Origin: Streptomyces sp. A1277
GTDB lineage: Bacteria; Actinomycetota; Actinomycetes; Streptomycetales; Streptomycetaceae
NCBI RefSeq assembly: GCF_004795015.1
Contig: NZ_SSBI01000029.1
Location: 31,449-95,448 of the forward strand
Direction: 5' to 3'
DNA length: 64,000 bases
Each line of letters starts with the position of its first letter. The first letter of the stretch is position 1. The position numbers were made by a program, and so were the translations under genes. Positions 34,773 to 43,501 of the stretch are shown here, in pieces. The notes beneath the pieces are model-generated. The model was not told the origin of the DNA, did no database searches, and saw nothing but the letters and a program-made list of their open reading frames with translations.

Positions 34773-35854
34773 CGGCCCACCCGGGGATCGAGCAGCGGAT
34801 ACAGCACATCGGCAAGGGTGTTCGCCAGGATCACGGCGGTGGCGAAGACGAAGAAGAGCCCTTGGACGAGCGGCAGGTCGGGGGTGCTCAGGCCCTGGTA
34901 GAAGAGGGAGCCGAGGCCCGGCCAGGAGAACACCGTCTCCACCAGGATCTGCCCCGCCACCACATGGCCCAGGTTGACGAACATCAGGGTGAAGGTGGGC
35001 AGCATCGCGTTGGGGACGGCGTGCTTGCGGCGCACCGTGTCGTCCCGCAGCCCCTTGGCGCGGGCGGTCGTCAGGTAGTCGCCGCCCATCTCGTCCAGCA
35101 GCGAGGAACGCATCACCAGCAGCGTCTGCGCGTAGCCGACCGCGACCAGGGTGATGACGGGAAGCACCATGTGGTGCGCGACGTCCATGACGTACGCGAA
35201 GCCGCCCGCCCCGTCGCCCGCCGACATCCCGCCCGTCGGGAACATTCCGGGGATCGGGCCGACGCCCACCGAGAAGACGATGATCAGGAGCAGTCCGAGC
35301 CAGAACGACGGCACTGAGTAGAGGGTGAGCGCGAGCGCGGTGTTGAACCGGTCGCTCGCGGAGCCGTTGCGCCAGGCGGTGCGGGTCCCGAGCCAGATGC
35401 CGAGCAGGCTGTAAAGGACGTAGGCGGTGCCGGTGAGCAGCAGCGTCGCCGGCAGCTTCTCGGCGATCTTGTCGACGACCGGTGCGTGGTACGCGAAGGA
35501 GGTGCCGAAGTCGCCGGTGAGCGCGTCCTTCACGTAGCTGGTGAACTGCTGCCACATCGGCTGGTCGAGACCGAACTGGTGCCGCAGCGATTCGAGCTGT
35601 TCGGCCGATACGCGACGGCCGCCCGTCATCTGCTTGACCGGGTCGCTGGGAATGAGCCGGAAGAGGAAGAAGCTGGTGACCAGAACCGCGAACAGCGAGA
35701 CGACGGCGCCCGCGATCTTGGCGGCCACATATTTCAGATAAGCCTTGGTGTTGCGCGCCCGTGGACCGCGTGCGGCCGCGGGGCCGGCCGGAACCGGGCC
35801 GTCCGTGGCCGCGTCCGCCTGTTGCACGAGCGCCGGAGTGCTGTCAGCTGTCAT
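34769..35854 (-). CDS. oppB: peptide ABC transporter permease, OppB type
   Basis: A 361-residue permease. A cytoplasmic N-terminal extension of about 40 residues is followed by the first helix (IAGAVVSLFAVLVTSFFLF), the periplasmic loop with FGLDQPMWQQF, five more helices and the EAA motif TARAKGLRDDTVRRKHAVPN. It forms the channel with OppC. It lies 99 bases after oppA, with a strong hairpin in between, and overlaps oppC. Confidence 0.9.
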   Translation of the reverse strand: MTADSTPALVQQADAATDGPVPAGPAAARGPRARNTKAYLKYVAAKIAGAVVSLFAVLVTSFFLFRLIPSDPVKQMTGGRRVSAEQLESLRHQFGLDQPMWQQFTSYVKDALTGDFGTSFAYHAPVVDKIAEKLPATLLLTGTAYVLYSLLGIWLGTRTAWRNGSASDRFNTALALTLYSVPSFWLGLLLIIVFSVGVGPIPGMFPTGGMSAGDGAGGFAYVMDVAHHMVLPVITLVAVGYAQTLLVMRSSLLDEMGGDYLTTARAKGLRDDTVRRKHAVPNAMLPTFTLMFVNLGHVVAGQILVETVFSWPGLGSLFYQGLSTPDLPLVQGLFFVFATAVILANTLADVLYPLLDPRVGR

Positions 35855-35889
35855 GGGGAACTCTCGTTACTCGTGTCGTTCCTGGAGAA

Positions 35890-35931
35890 ACCGGCCGGCG
35901 CGGGCCTGGTGCCGCGCCCGCGCCGGCCGGT
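35890..35931 (-). terminator. 16-base hairpin between oppA and oppB
   Basis: Arms 35890–35905 and 35916–35931 pair perfectly around a 10-base loop. It sits just past the binding-protein gene. Such hairpins often cause partial termination or protect the upstream message so that binding protein is made in excess; that role is inferred. Confidence 0.65.
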
Positions 35932-35953
35932 GCCTCTCATCCCGTTCGAGAAC

Positions 35954-37828
35954 CTACTCGCGATCGTCCGCGGTGGTGCGGCGGCGCCGCGAGATCAGGA
36001 AGCCGCCACCTGCGAGGACCACGACCGCGACCACGATGCCGATGATCACACCGGTGGAGGAGCCGGAGCCGCTGCCGTCCGAGTCGCCGCTGCCGCTCGC
36101 CGGTACGGCAGACCACCAGCTCCAGTAGCCGTCCTGGCCGTAGATGTTGCCGGCCGCCTCGGGCATCGTCGTGATCGACTTGATCTGGTCGGTGCGGTAA
36201 GCCTCGACCGCGTTCGGGTAGGCGATGACGTTCATGTACCCGGAGTCGTACAGCCAGGACTGCATCTGCCCGACGATGCCGGCCCGCTTGGCGGGGTCGT
36301 ACTCGGCGAGCTGCTTCTTGTACAGCCCGTCGTAGGTCTTGTCGCAGATGAAGTCGTCCGTGGCCGCGCTCTGCTTGGCCTTGACGGGCAGCGCGGCGCA
36401 GGTGTGGATGCCGAGGACGAAGTCCGGGTCCGGGTTGACGGACCAGCCGTCGAAGGCGAGGTCGTACTCACCGGCGAACCAGGGCACCGAGACGTCGTCG
36501 AGGCAGTCGACCTTGAGCCCGATGCCGAGCTTGCCCCACCACTCCTTCAGGTACTTGCTGACCGCCTTGTCGTTCGGGTCCGTGGCGTGGCACAGGATGC
36601 GCAGGTCGAGCGGCTTGCCGTCCTTGCCGACGCGCTGGTCGCCCTTGAGCTTGTAGCCCGCCTGGTCCAGCAGCTGCCCGGCCTTCTCGGGGTCGTACCC
36701 GAGGGCCTGGCTCGCGGACGGTTCCCAGGCGTACTCCGGGAAGCGCGGCGGGATGTAGCCCTTGCCCTCGACGGCGTGGCCCTGGAACACCTTGTCGATG
36801 ATCGTCTTGCGGTCGATCGACAGGAAGAGCGCCTGGCGGACCTTCTGGTCGAGCAGCGCCTTGTTGCCGTCGCCGAACTTCTTGCGGTCCTTGGTCTGCG
36901 CACCGGGGTTCACGGCCAGCGCGAAGAACCGGCGGCCCGGGCCCTCGTTGACCTTGATGTTCTCGTCGCCCTTGAGCGAGTTCGCCTGGGCGGGCGTCAG
37001 CGCGGGCGAACCGGCGACGAACGAGACCTCGCCCTTGCGCAGGGCGGCCACGGCCGCGTCCTGGTCCTTGTACGTCTTGAAGACCACCTCGTCGAACTTC
37101 GGCGCCCCGCGCCAGAAGTCCTTGTTGGCCTTGAGCTTCACGTACTGGTCGACCTTGTAGTCGGTCAGGATGAACGGTCCGTTGCCGACGACGGGGAAGT
37201 CCTCGTCGTTGTTGAACTTCCCGAAGTCCTTGACCTTCTCCCACACGTGCTTGGGCACGATCGGCACGTCGAGCGCGGCCATGGTGGCCTGCGGCTCCTT
37301 GAGCTCGATGACCAGCTTGGTGGGGCTGGGGGCGGTCACCTTCTTGAAGTTGGTGACGAAGCTGCCATTGGCCTGGGCCGCCGCCTCGGCGTCCATGATC
37401 TTGTTGAACGTCCAGGCCGCGTCCTCGGCGGTGGCCTGCTGCCCGTCCGACCACTTCGAGTCGGTCCGAATGGTGTACGTCCACGTCAGCTTGTCGGCGG
37501 ACGGCTCCCACTTGGTGGCCAGGCCCGGGATGGCGTGGTTGTCCTTGGCGTCGTAGTTCGTCAGGAAGTCGTACATGAGCCGGGACACGCTGGTGCTCAG
37601 CAGCTTCTGGGCGAGGAACGGGCTCAGGGAGTCGATGCCCTGCGCGACCGCGACGGTCAGCGTCTTGTCGCCGCTGTCGGCGGCCTGCGCCTGCTGGGGC
37701 GCGGCTCCGAGGGGCATGCCCGGTACGACGGACCCGGCTGCGAGAGCGAGGGCGGCGGCGCCGGAGGCCAGGAGCACACGCAGACGTGAGCGCGGCTGTG
37801 CGGAGGGTGGTGGAACTCTTACGACCAT
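35954..37828 (-). CDS. oppA: family 5 peptide-binding protein with C-terminal membrane anchor
   Basis: A 624-residue solute-binding protein of family 5. A Sec-type signal (VLLASGAAALALAAG... ending near AQAAD) starts the protein, and no lipobox Cys is present. The binding domain shows GIDSLSPFLAQKLLSTSVSRL, IRTDSKWSDGQQATAEDAAW and LDVPIVPKHVW. After a Ser/Gly linker, the C-terminus carries a hydrophobic helix (GVIIGIVVAVVVLAGGGFLI) and a basic RRRR tail, so it should be held on the outer face by this helix instead of a lipid. It is first in the operon. The ATG at 37828 has GCGAGGA upstream. Confidence 0.88.
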   Translation of the reverse strand: MVVRVPPPSAQPRSRLRVLLASGAAALALAAGSVVPGMPLGAAPQQAQAADSGDKTLTVAVAQGIDSLSPFLAQKLLSTSVSRLMYDFLTNYDAKDNHAIPGLATKWEPSADKLTWTYTIRTDSKWSDGQQATAEDAAWTFNKIMDAEAAAQANGSFVTNFKKVTAPSPTKLVIELKEPQATMAALDVPIVPKHVWEKVKDFGKFNNDEDFPVVGNGPFILTDYKVDQYVKLKANKDFWRGAPKFDEVVFKTYKDQDAAVAALRKGEVSFVAGSPALTPAQANSLKGDENIKVNEGPGRRFFALAVNPGAQTKDRKKFGDGNKALLDQKVRQALFLSIDRKTIIDKVFQGHAVEGKGYIPPRFPEYAWEPSASQALGYDPEKAGQLLDQAGYKLKGDQRVGKDGKPLDLRILCHATDPNDKAVSKYLKEWWGKLGIGLKVDCLDDVSVPWFAGEYDLAFDGWSVNPDPDFVLGIHTCAALPVKAKQSAATDDFICDKTYDGLYKKQLAEYDPAKRAGIVGQMQSWLYDSGYMNVIAYPNAVEAYRTDQIKSITTMPEAAGNIYGQDGYWSWWSAVPASGSGDSDGSGSGSSTGVIIGIVVAVVVLAGGGFLISRRRRTTADDRE

Positions 37829-37967
37829 GGTCAGGGTCCTCGCGTCATGACTCGCAGGGAGAAGGCGGGTTGAACTCTGGTTCGCCGGCTGGTGATGCGA
37901 AGGTCTATCAGCGGTGGTCGAGCCGCGTCAACGGTCGCCGAAACGGCGTGTGGTCTGCGGGAATGCC

Positions 37968-38002
37968 AAAAAGGGCCCGCATCGCGGAGGCGATGCGGAC
38001 CC
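37968..38002 (-). terminator. intrinsic terminator of the EspI-like gene
   Basis: Arms 37973–37985 and 37990–38002 form 12 pairs with one mismatch. Read on the minus strand they are followed by five T residues (37968–37972). It starts 25 bases after the stop of the gene above and is the most classical rho-independent terminator in the window. Confidence 0.85.
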
Positions 38003-38026
38003 TCATTGGTTCAGACCTCTGACGCC

Positions 38027-41011
38027 TTACTGCTGAGGCGCTGGCGGCGGCTGCTGCTGCCATCCGGAGGGCGGGACGGGACCCTGCAGTTCCGGGTGGC
38101 CGGGCTGGTCGCCGTGGGGTTGCGGCTGGGCCTGGGGCTGTCCGGCGGCGGGCGGCTGGGCCTGCGCGGGCGGCTGCTGCTGCCAGCTCTGTCCGGCGCC
38201 GGGGCCCGGCTGCGGGGGATAGGGCTGCTGACCGCCGTACGGCTGCTGCTGCGGTGGCTGCGGCGGGTAGGGCTGCCCGGGGTGCCCGGGGTGGCCGGGG
38301 TGACCCTGGTGGCCCGGCTGCTGGGGTGCGTACGGGTGGCCGGGGTAGGGGGCCTGGGGCTGCTGGGGGTATTGCGGCTGCTGGGGCTGCTGGGGTGCGT
38401 ACGGCTGCTGAGGCGGGTACGGCTGCTGGCCCGGGGCCTGCTGACCGGGCATCGGCTGACCCGGCATCGGCTGACCGGGGATCTGCTGGCCGGGCAGCGG
38501 CGGGGCGTACTGCGGCGGCGGGGTGCTGCCGTCCGACGTCCACAGCCCCTGCTGCTGCTGGGCGCGCGCGAAGTCCTCGGCCACCAGGGCGGAGAGGTTG
38601 AAGTACGCCTCCCGGGTCTTCGGCCGCATCATGTCGAGATCGACCTCGGCGCCGGCCGACAGGTGCTCGTCGAACGGGACGACGACCACCCCGCGGCAGC
38701 GCGTACGGAAGTGCTGCACGATGTCGTCCACCTTGATCATCTTCCCGGTCTCGCGGACCCCGGAGATGACCGTGAGGGACCGCTGCACCAGTTCGGCGTA
38801 GCCGTGCGCCGACAGCCAGTCCAGGGTCGTGGAGGCGCTCGACGCGCCGTCGACCGAGGGCGTCGAGATGATGATCAGCTGGTCGGCGAGGTCCAGCACG
38901 CCGCGCATCGCGCTGTACAGCAGGCCGGTGCCCGAGTCCGTGAGGATGATCGGGTACTGCTTGCCGAGCACGTCGATCACGCGCCGGTAGTCCTCGTCGT
39001 TGAAGGTGGTCGAGACCGCCGGGTCCACGTCGTTGGCGATGATCTCCAGGCCGGACGGCGCCTGCGAGGTGAAGCGGCGGATGTCCATGTACGAGTTGAG
39101 GTGCGGGATCGCGTGGACCAGGTCGCGGATGGTCGCGCCGGTCTCGCGGCGGACCCGGCGGCCCAGCGTGCCGGCGTCCGGGTTGGCGTCGATGGCGAGG
39201 ATCTTGTCCTGCCGCTCGGTGGCCAGGGTCGCGCCGAGCGCGGTCGTCGTCGTGGTCTTGCCGACGCCGCCCTTGAGACTGATCACGGCGATCCGGTAGC
39301 AGGAGAGCACCGGGGTGCGGATCAGTTCGAGCTTGCGCAGCCGCTCCTGCTCCTCCTTCTTGCCGCCCAGCTTGAAGCGTGAAGCGCCGGACGGGTTGCG
39401 GCTGCTCTTCGCCTTCTGCTTGCCCCGGATCAGCCGGTCGGCCGTGAGCTCCACCGCCGCCGTGTAACCGAGCGGAGCACCCGGCACCGAACGCTCGCGC
39501 TGGTCATGGGTGACCGGCGTGGGCCACGCGTTGCCGGCCCGGGGGTCGACGGGCTGGTCCTGCGGGAACTGCTGTGGCGGCTGCTGGTGCTGTTGGTGGG
39601 GCTGCGGCTGCTGGTGGGGCGGCTGCGGCTGCTGGTGCGGGTGCTGCTGGTGGGGCTGCGGCTGCACCTGGGCGGGGAGATTCGGCGTGCCGCCCTCGGC
39701 CGGCGCGTGCGGCGCGCCTTGGGCCGGCTGCTGGGTGCCCTGCGGGAAGCCGTAACCCCCTTGCGGCTGCTGAGGCTGAGGCTGCGCCGGCCAGGCGGCT
39801 TGCGGCTGGGGGGCCTGAGGGGCTTGCGGGGCTTGCGGGGCCTGGGGTGCCTGGGGTGCCTGCGGGGCGGGCGTGTGCGGGAGTTGCGCGGGGAGGTTCG
39901 CGGCCGGGAGAGCCTGGTGGGGCTGGGGCTGGGGCTGGGCATGCGGCTGGGGCTGCTGAGGGAAGCCGTAGCCGGACTGCGGGGCCGGAACCGGGGCCTC
40001 GGGCTGCGCGGCGTCCGGCTGCTGGGCGGCCGGCTGGAAGGCGGGCGGCAGCGGCGGGAGCCCGCCCTGCGCCGGTGCGGGAGTCCAGGGGGAGGAGGAC
40101 GCTGCGCTCTGCGGCGCGCTGTCGGACGGTACGCCGGGGGAGGGCGCGTCCGGGGCGGTGTGCGGGGAGGCGTTCGACGGGGCGGAGCCGGCCGGTTCGT
40201 CGTCGGCCGGCTCGCTGCCGTCCGGGCCGTTGTCGGACGGGCCGTTGTCGGGCAGCGCGCCCGTGGCGGCGGGGGCGTCCGGGGCAGCCGAAGGGGAGGC
40301 CGGCTCGGCGTCGCCGGACGCGACGGGCTCGTCGGCGTCCTCCGACACCGAGTCCGCACCGGTCTCCGCCGACGGCTTCGAGGGCTCCCCGGCCTCAGGG
40401 GCCTCAGGGGTCTCCTCGGTTTCCTCCGGCTCGTAGCCGAAGACCTTCCCCGGAGCGTCGTCCCGTGCCCCCGCGCCATCCGCACCGGAACCGGCCGAGC
40501 CGGGGCCGGAGTCAGAGGCAGAAGCGGCGTCCGCACCGGGACCGGCCGAGCCGGGGCCCGAGTCAGAGGCAGAAGCGGCGTCCGCACCGGGACCGGCCGG
40601 AGCGGTGCTCTCCGCGCCGTCGTCCACCGCGCCGGGCTCGGCCTTCGCTCCGGCCTGCGCCTCCCGGTCCGCGATCTCCCGCCTCAGGGCGGCGGACGAG
40701 AAGCGCATCGTGGCGCCGCTCTCCAGGTCGCCGCTGTCGGACGAGTCCGGCGGTGCCGGGGCCCAATGGGGGTCGAAGCCGCTGCGAGCCGCCGGCGCGG
40801 GCAGCGGCACCGGCTCCCCGCTCGGCGGCGGGGGCGGGGTCGGCGGTGTCCCGGCGCCGCCCGAGGAGTCGCCCGGCGTGTTCTGCGTGTACCAGGCGGG
40901 CGGGGTGTAGTCGATGGTGAACTCACCCGTCACATCGGCGGGCTCCGCGTCGGACGACTCGTCGACGGGCTTGTCCCAGCCCCCGCGCATTTCGTCCCGC
41001 TCGCCGTTCAC
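38027..41011 (-). CDS. EspI-like MinD/ParA-type ATPase with long Pro/Gln-rich tails (type VII secretion-associated)
   Basis: A 994-residue protein. Residues 1–560 are acidic, then Pro/Gln/His-rich, with repeats such as APQAPQAPQAP. A MinD/ParA ATPase domain lies at about 570–840: deviant Walker A KGGVGKTTTTT near 577, ILAIDANPDAGTLGRR and ILTDSGTGLL. The last 130 residues are again Pro/Gln/Gly-rich. The layout matches EspI, the ESX-1-associated MinD-like protein of mycobacteria, and it lies beside eccE and eccB. It may control secretion activity in response to ATP; that is inference from EspI. The GTG at 41011 is chosen for a perfect AGGAGG, although spacing is only four bases. The gene has its own terminator. 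Confidence 0.82.
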   Translation of the reverse strand: MNGERDEMRGGWDKPVDESSDAEPADVTGEFTIDYTPPAWYTQNTPGDSSGGAGTPPTPPPPPSGEPVPLPAPAARSGFDPHWAPAPPDSSDSGDLESGATMRFSSAALRREIADREAQAGAKAEPGAVDDGAESTAPAGPGADAASASDSGPGSAGPGADAASASDSGPGSAGSGADGAGARDDAPGKVFGYEPEETEETPEAPEAGEPSKPSAETGADSVSEDADEPVASGDAEPASPSAAPDAPAATGALPDNGPSDNGPDGSEPADDEPAGSAPSNASPHTAPDAPSPGVPSDSAPQSAASSSPWTPAPAQGGLPPLPPAFQPAAQQPDAAQPEAPVPAPQSGYGFPQQPQPHAQPQPQPHQALPAANLPAQLPHTPAPQAPQAPQAPQAPQAPQAPQPQAAWPAQPQPQQPQGGYGFPQGTQQPAQGAPHAPAEGGTPNLPAQVQPQPHQQHPHQQPQPPHQQPQPHQQHQQPPQQFPQDQPVDPRAGNAWPTPVTHDQRERSVPGAPLGYTAAVELTADRLIRGKQKAKSSRNPSGASRFKLGGKKEEQERLRKLELIRTPVLSCYRIAVISLKGGVGKTTTTTALGATLATERQDKILAIDANPDAGTLGRRVRRETGATIRDLVHAIPHLNSYMDIRRFTSQAPSGLEIIANDVDPAVSTTFNDEDYRRVIDVLGKQYPIILTDSGTGLLYSAMRGVLDLADQLIIISTPSVDGASSASTTLDWLSAHGYAELVQRSLTVISGVRETGKMIKVDDIVQHFRTRCRGVVVVPFDEHLSAGAEVDLDMMRPKTREAYFNLSALVAEDFARAQQQQGLWTSDGSTPPPQYAPPLPGQQIPGQPMPGQPMPGQQAPGQQPYPPQQPYAPQQPQQPQYPQQPQAPYPGHPYAPQQPGHQGHPGHPGHPGQPYPPQPPQQQPYGGQQPYPPQPGPGAGQSWQQQPPAQAQPPAAGQPQAQPQPHGDQPGHPELQGPVPPSGWQQQPPPAPQQ
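39809..39880 (-). repeat. nine-base tandem repeats encoding Ala-Pro-Gln units
   Basis: Imperfect nine-base units (close to GGGGCTTGC on the plus strand) encode successive Pro-Gln-Ala triplets in the disordered N-terminal half of the EspI-like protein. Confidence 0.75.
40480..40600 (-). repeat. 51-base tandem repeat, about 2.4 units
   Basis: Units 40480–40530 and 40531–40581 are nearly identical, and a partial third copy runs to 40600. They encode a 17-residue repeat with GADAASASDSGPG in the acidic N-terminal part of the EspI-like protein. Such near-identity points to recent duplication. Confidence 0.88.
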
Positions 41012-41324
41012 TTTGCCTCCTGATGTGGTCGAGCACCCTTTGTGCCGTGGTGGGTGGGGGCGTTCCCGTAACGCGAACCGCCCGGCTCTCCCCCTGGGAC
41101 GCACATGGCCTGCCCACAGGTTCTCTGCCGCGTCCGGACCCACCCTAATCGCCGTGGGGCCCGCCACGGCAGGCCGTACGGCACCGCGAATGCTGTCCCG
41201 TACGTCACGTACTGCCCACAAGTGGACCCAGTACGACGGAGAGTGGAAGTCAAAGCGGTCAAACAGGCACATCTGTAACCGGAAATCGGACCATCTCGTC
41301 CACGGATCGCCGGCCGTCGAGCCG
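41012..41324 (-). promoter_or_regulatory. 313-base intergenic region upstream of the EspI-like gene
   Basis: No gene is evident. On the minus strand, TAGGGT (plus 41144–41149) could be a -10 box for the EspI-like gene. Small inverted repeats occur at 41153–41172 (seven-base arms) and 41200–41212 (GTACG arms around TCA). The size of the gap suggests that the EspI-like gene is transcribed apart from the eccE unit. None of these signals is strong. Confidence 0.35.
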
Positions 41325-42068
41325 TCAGTCCATCCGGCGTGCGGCGCCCAGCAGACCCGACTCGGCGTCGGTCGCCCGGGTCGTCACCAACCGGCTCTCC
41401 CGCCGCGTGCACCAGAGGGTGACCCCCTCCGGCAGGGCGGGCAGGGCCCGGACCGCGTCGGCCGGCAGGTGCATGAGATGCCCGACCCGGGCCGCTTCGT
41501 CGGGAGACACGCGCTGGACCCCGACCAGTGACGCCTTCTCCAGCAGCCCCGGCGCCGCCGGGCCGAGATACGGCAGCAGCGTCACCACCGACTGCCAGGG
41601 CCCGGCCGCCACCCGCCCGCGCGGTGGCCGCATCCCGCAGTCCCGCACCACGACGACCGGCGAGGCGGCCGAAGCGCCCTGCGGCGGCACCCGGCCGACC
41701 TCGTGCAACGCGACGCACCCGCTGCCGCCGGCGGCCCGCGCCAGGCTCGTCCAGGCTGCCGAACGCCCCGTCTCCACCGCGATCCGCGCCCCGGTCGCCG
41801 CCGCCCGCAGCGCCAGCACCTGCGCGGTCCACAGGCCGCCGATCAGCGTGACGTCGTACGGGGAGGGGCGGTTGAGGCCGAGCACGGCGGGGCGCCCCTC
41901 GTCGTCCACGCCGATCACCACGCCGTCGTCACCGACCGGCAGGGCCAGCGACTCCAGCTGCTCGGGCCCGATGGTGTACCGCCGGCGGCGCGGCCCGACC
42001 GGCCCGAAGCCCAGCCGCCCCCGCTCCCGTTCCCGACCCCGTCCCTGCTCCCGTTCCCGTTCCCGCAT
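41325..42068 (-). CDS. conserved-looking hypothetical protein of the type VII secretion locus
   Basis: A 247-residue protein that I do not recognise. The N-terminus is a charged repeat (REREREQGRGRERERGR) encoded by imperfect CGTTCC hexamers. The rest is an alternating alpha/beta globular domain with YTIGPEQLESLALPVGDDGV, VTLIGGLWTAQVLALRAAA and PVVVVRDCGMRPPRG. No membrane segment or signal is seen. Its ATG overlaps the stop of eccE by one base (TGATG), so the two are translationally coupled, and a role next to EccE at the secretion complex is a fair guess. Confidence 0.6.
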   Translation of the reverse strand: MREREREQGRGRERERGRLGFGPVGPRRRRYTIGPEQLESLALPVGDDGVVIGVDDEGRPAVLGLNRPSPYDVTLIGGLWTAQVLALRAAATGARIAVETGRSAAWTSLARAAGGSGCVALHEVGRVPPQGASAASPVVVVRDCGMRPPRGRVAAGPWQSVVTLLPYLGPAAPGLLEKASLVGVQRVSPDEAARVGHLMHLPADAVRALPALPEGVTLWCTRRESRLVTTRATDAESGLLGAARRMD

Positions 42069-43294
42069 CAGCGGGTACCGCCGAGCGGCAGTGTGGCGAG
42101 CACTCCGGGCAGCTGCTCGCGGTCCAGCCGCACCAGTGAAACCTGCACCCCGCGCGCCATGCGCTCCAACTCCTGGCGTGCGGCCCGCAGTTCCTCGCCG
42201 CTGCCGGCGCTGATCCGGAGGTGGCCGGCGGCGGCGACCTCCTGCCGGTCGCCCCGCTCCAGCGTGAGGCTGAAGGTCGTGGCCAGTGCGGGGACCGAGG
42301 TGAGCAGCGCGACGAGCCGGGGCATCGAGGCGCCGCTTCCGGGACGCGGCCAGCGGCGCACCCAGTACGCGGTGTGCCACCGGCCGTCGCAGCTCCAGGT
42401 GCGGGAGGTCTCCCGCGTGCGGCGGGCGGGCGGCGCGTCCCCGTCCGGCCGGAGCGGGAGCGCCGGGTCGGCGCAGGCCGAGGTGGCGAGGGCCGAGCCG
42501 AGTTCCTGTTCGGTCAGCACCGTCGCGCCGAACCCGGCCGCGCTCAGCCGCCCGGTCAACTGCTCGGCCACGCGCAGCAGGCACCTCTGCGCCCCCGTGA
42601 GCCCGCCGCCGCGCGCCCGTACGGCTTCCGGGCAGAGTTCCGGGTCGAGTTTCAGCGCGATCCAGGTGAGGCGCACCGCCGGAGCGCCCGTTCGGGCTTG
42701 CAGGGGCGCGTAGTTGAGCGCGGTGACCGAATCGCCGGGCAGGTGCGGGGCGGGGGCGGGCCGGGTGTGCTGCACGATCTGCGCCGACTCCAGCCGGATG
42801 CCGTCCACCTCCATCGCGTCCCGCACGAGTCCCGGCGGCAACGGCGTCACGGTCCGCTCCTCCCGTAACGCCGTGTCCTGCGGCTCGACCCGGAGGACCG
42901 CCGTCAGATACGTCCCGTCGCCGATCATGCCGACCGGCCGCCGGTCCCGATGGGTGAACGAACAGGTGCGCAGAGCCGGGTCGCACTCGGCCGGCGGGGC
43001 GATCACGGAGGTGGTCGCCGGACCGGCCTCCCGGGTCCTCGCCCGCCGGGTCCTCGCCCGCAGCGCCACGACCGTACCCAGCCAGGCGGGCAGCGAACGG
43101 CGGCGTCGGCGCGCGGAGGCGAGCAGCACCAGCAGTGCGGCCGCCGCTGCGGCAGGGGCCAGCAGCACGGGTCCGGCGACCCGGGCGCACAGCAGGACCG
43201 AGGCGGCGATTTCGAACAACACCAGCTGTTGCAATCGAAAAGAGCCGATCGGCCCCGCGCGCCGGTTCAATCGCGCGCCACCCCTGGCCGTCAT
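42068..43294 (-). CDS. eccE: type VII secretion protein EccE
   Basis: A 408-residue membrane protein. Two adjacent membrane helices near the N-terminus (LFEIAASVLLCARVAGPVLL and the following Ala/Leu stretch) precede a cytosolic domain with ARRRRRSLPAWLGTVVALRA. This is the EccE layout; EccE sits at the edge of the ESX membrane complex. Sequence similarity in this family is low, so the call leans on topology and neighbours. I chose the ATG at 43294, with GGGGGA about 10 bases upstream; a longer frame from 43369 is possible. It is divergent from eccB. Confidence 0.75.
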   Translation of the reverse strand: MTARGGARLNRRAGPIGSFRLQQLVLFEIAASVLLCARVAGPVLLAPAAAAAALLVLLASARRRRRSLPAWLGTVVALRARTRRARTREAGPATTSVIAPPAECDPALRTCSFTHRDRRPVGMIGDGTYLTAVLRVEPQDTALREERTVTPLPPGLVRDAMEVDGIRLESAQIVQHTRPAPAPHLPGDSVTALNYAPLQARTGAPAVRLTWIALKLDPELCPEAVRARGGGLTGAQRCLLRVAEQLTGRLSAAGFGATVLTEQELGSALATSACADPALPLRPDGDAPPARRTRETSRTWSCDGRWHTAYWVRRWPRPGSGASMPRLVALLTSVPALATTFSLTLERGDRQEVAAAGHLRISAGSGEELRAARQELERMARGVQVSLVRLDREQLPGVLATLPLGGTR

Positions 43295-43501
43295 CGTGGC
43301 ATGTCCCCCGTCCGTACGGGCCCGCGCCCGCGCCACGCCCGCCCGCCGGGGTGTCCGGCGGGACGGCACAGCGTACCGGCCCCCGTGCCGCGCCCGATCC
43401 CGGCGGGCATAGTAGGGCCGACAGCGGGAGCCCCCGCCGGAGTGTGCGCGCAGGTGCCCGCCGGGGTGCGGCGCGGGCGGACAGGGGAGGCGGGACGGGC
43501 C
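43295..43501. promoter_or_regulatory. divergent intergenic region between eccE and eccB
   Basis: A 207-base gap holding the promoters for both arms of the secretion locus. No convincing -35/-10 pair was found by eye. GGGGAGG ahead of the eccB ATG is its ribosome site. Confidence 0.4.
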
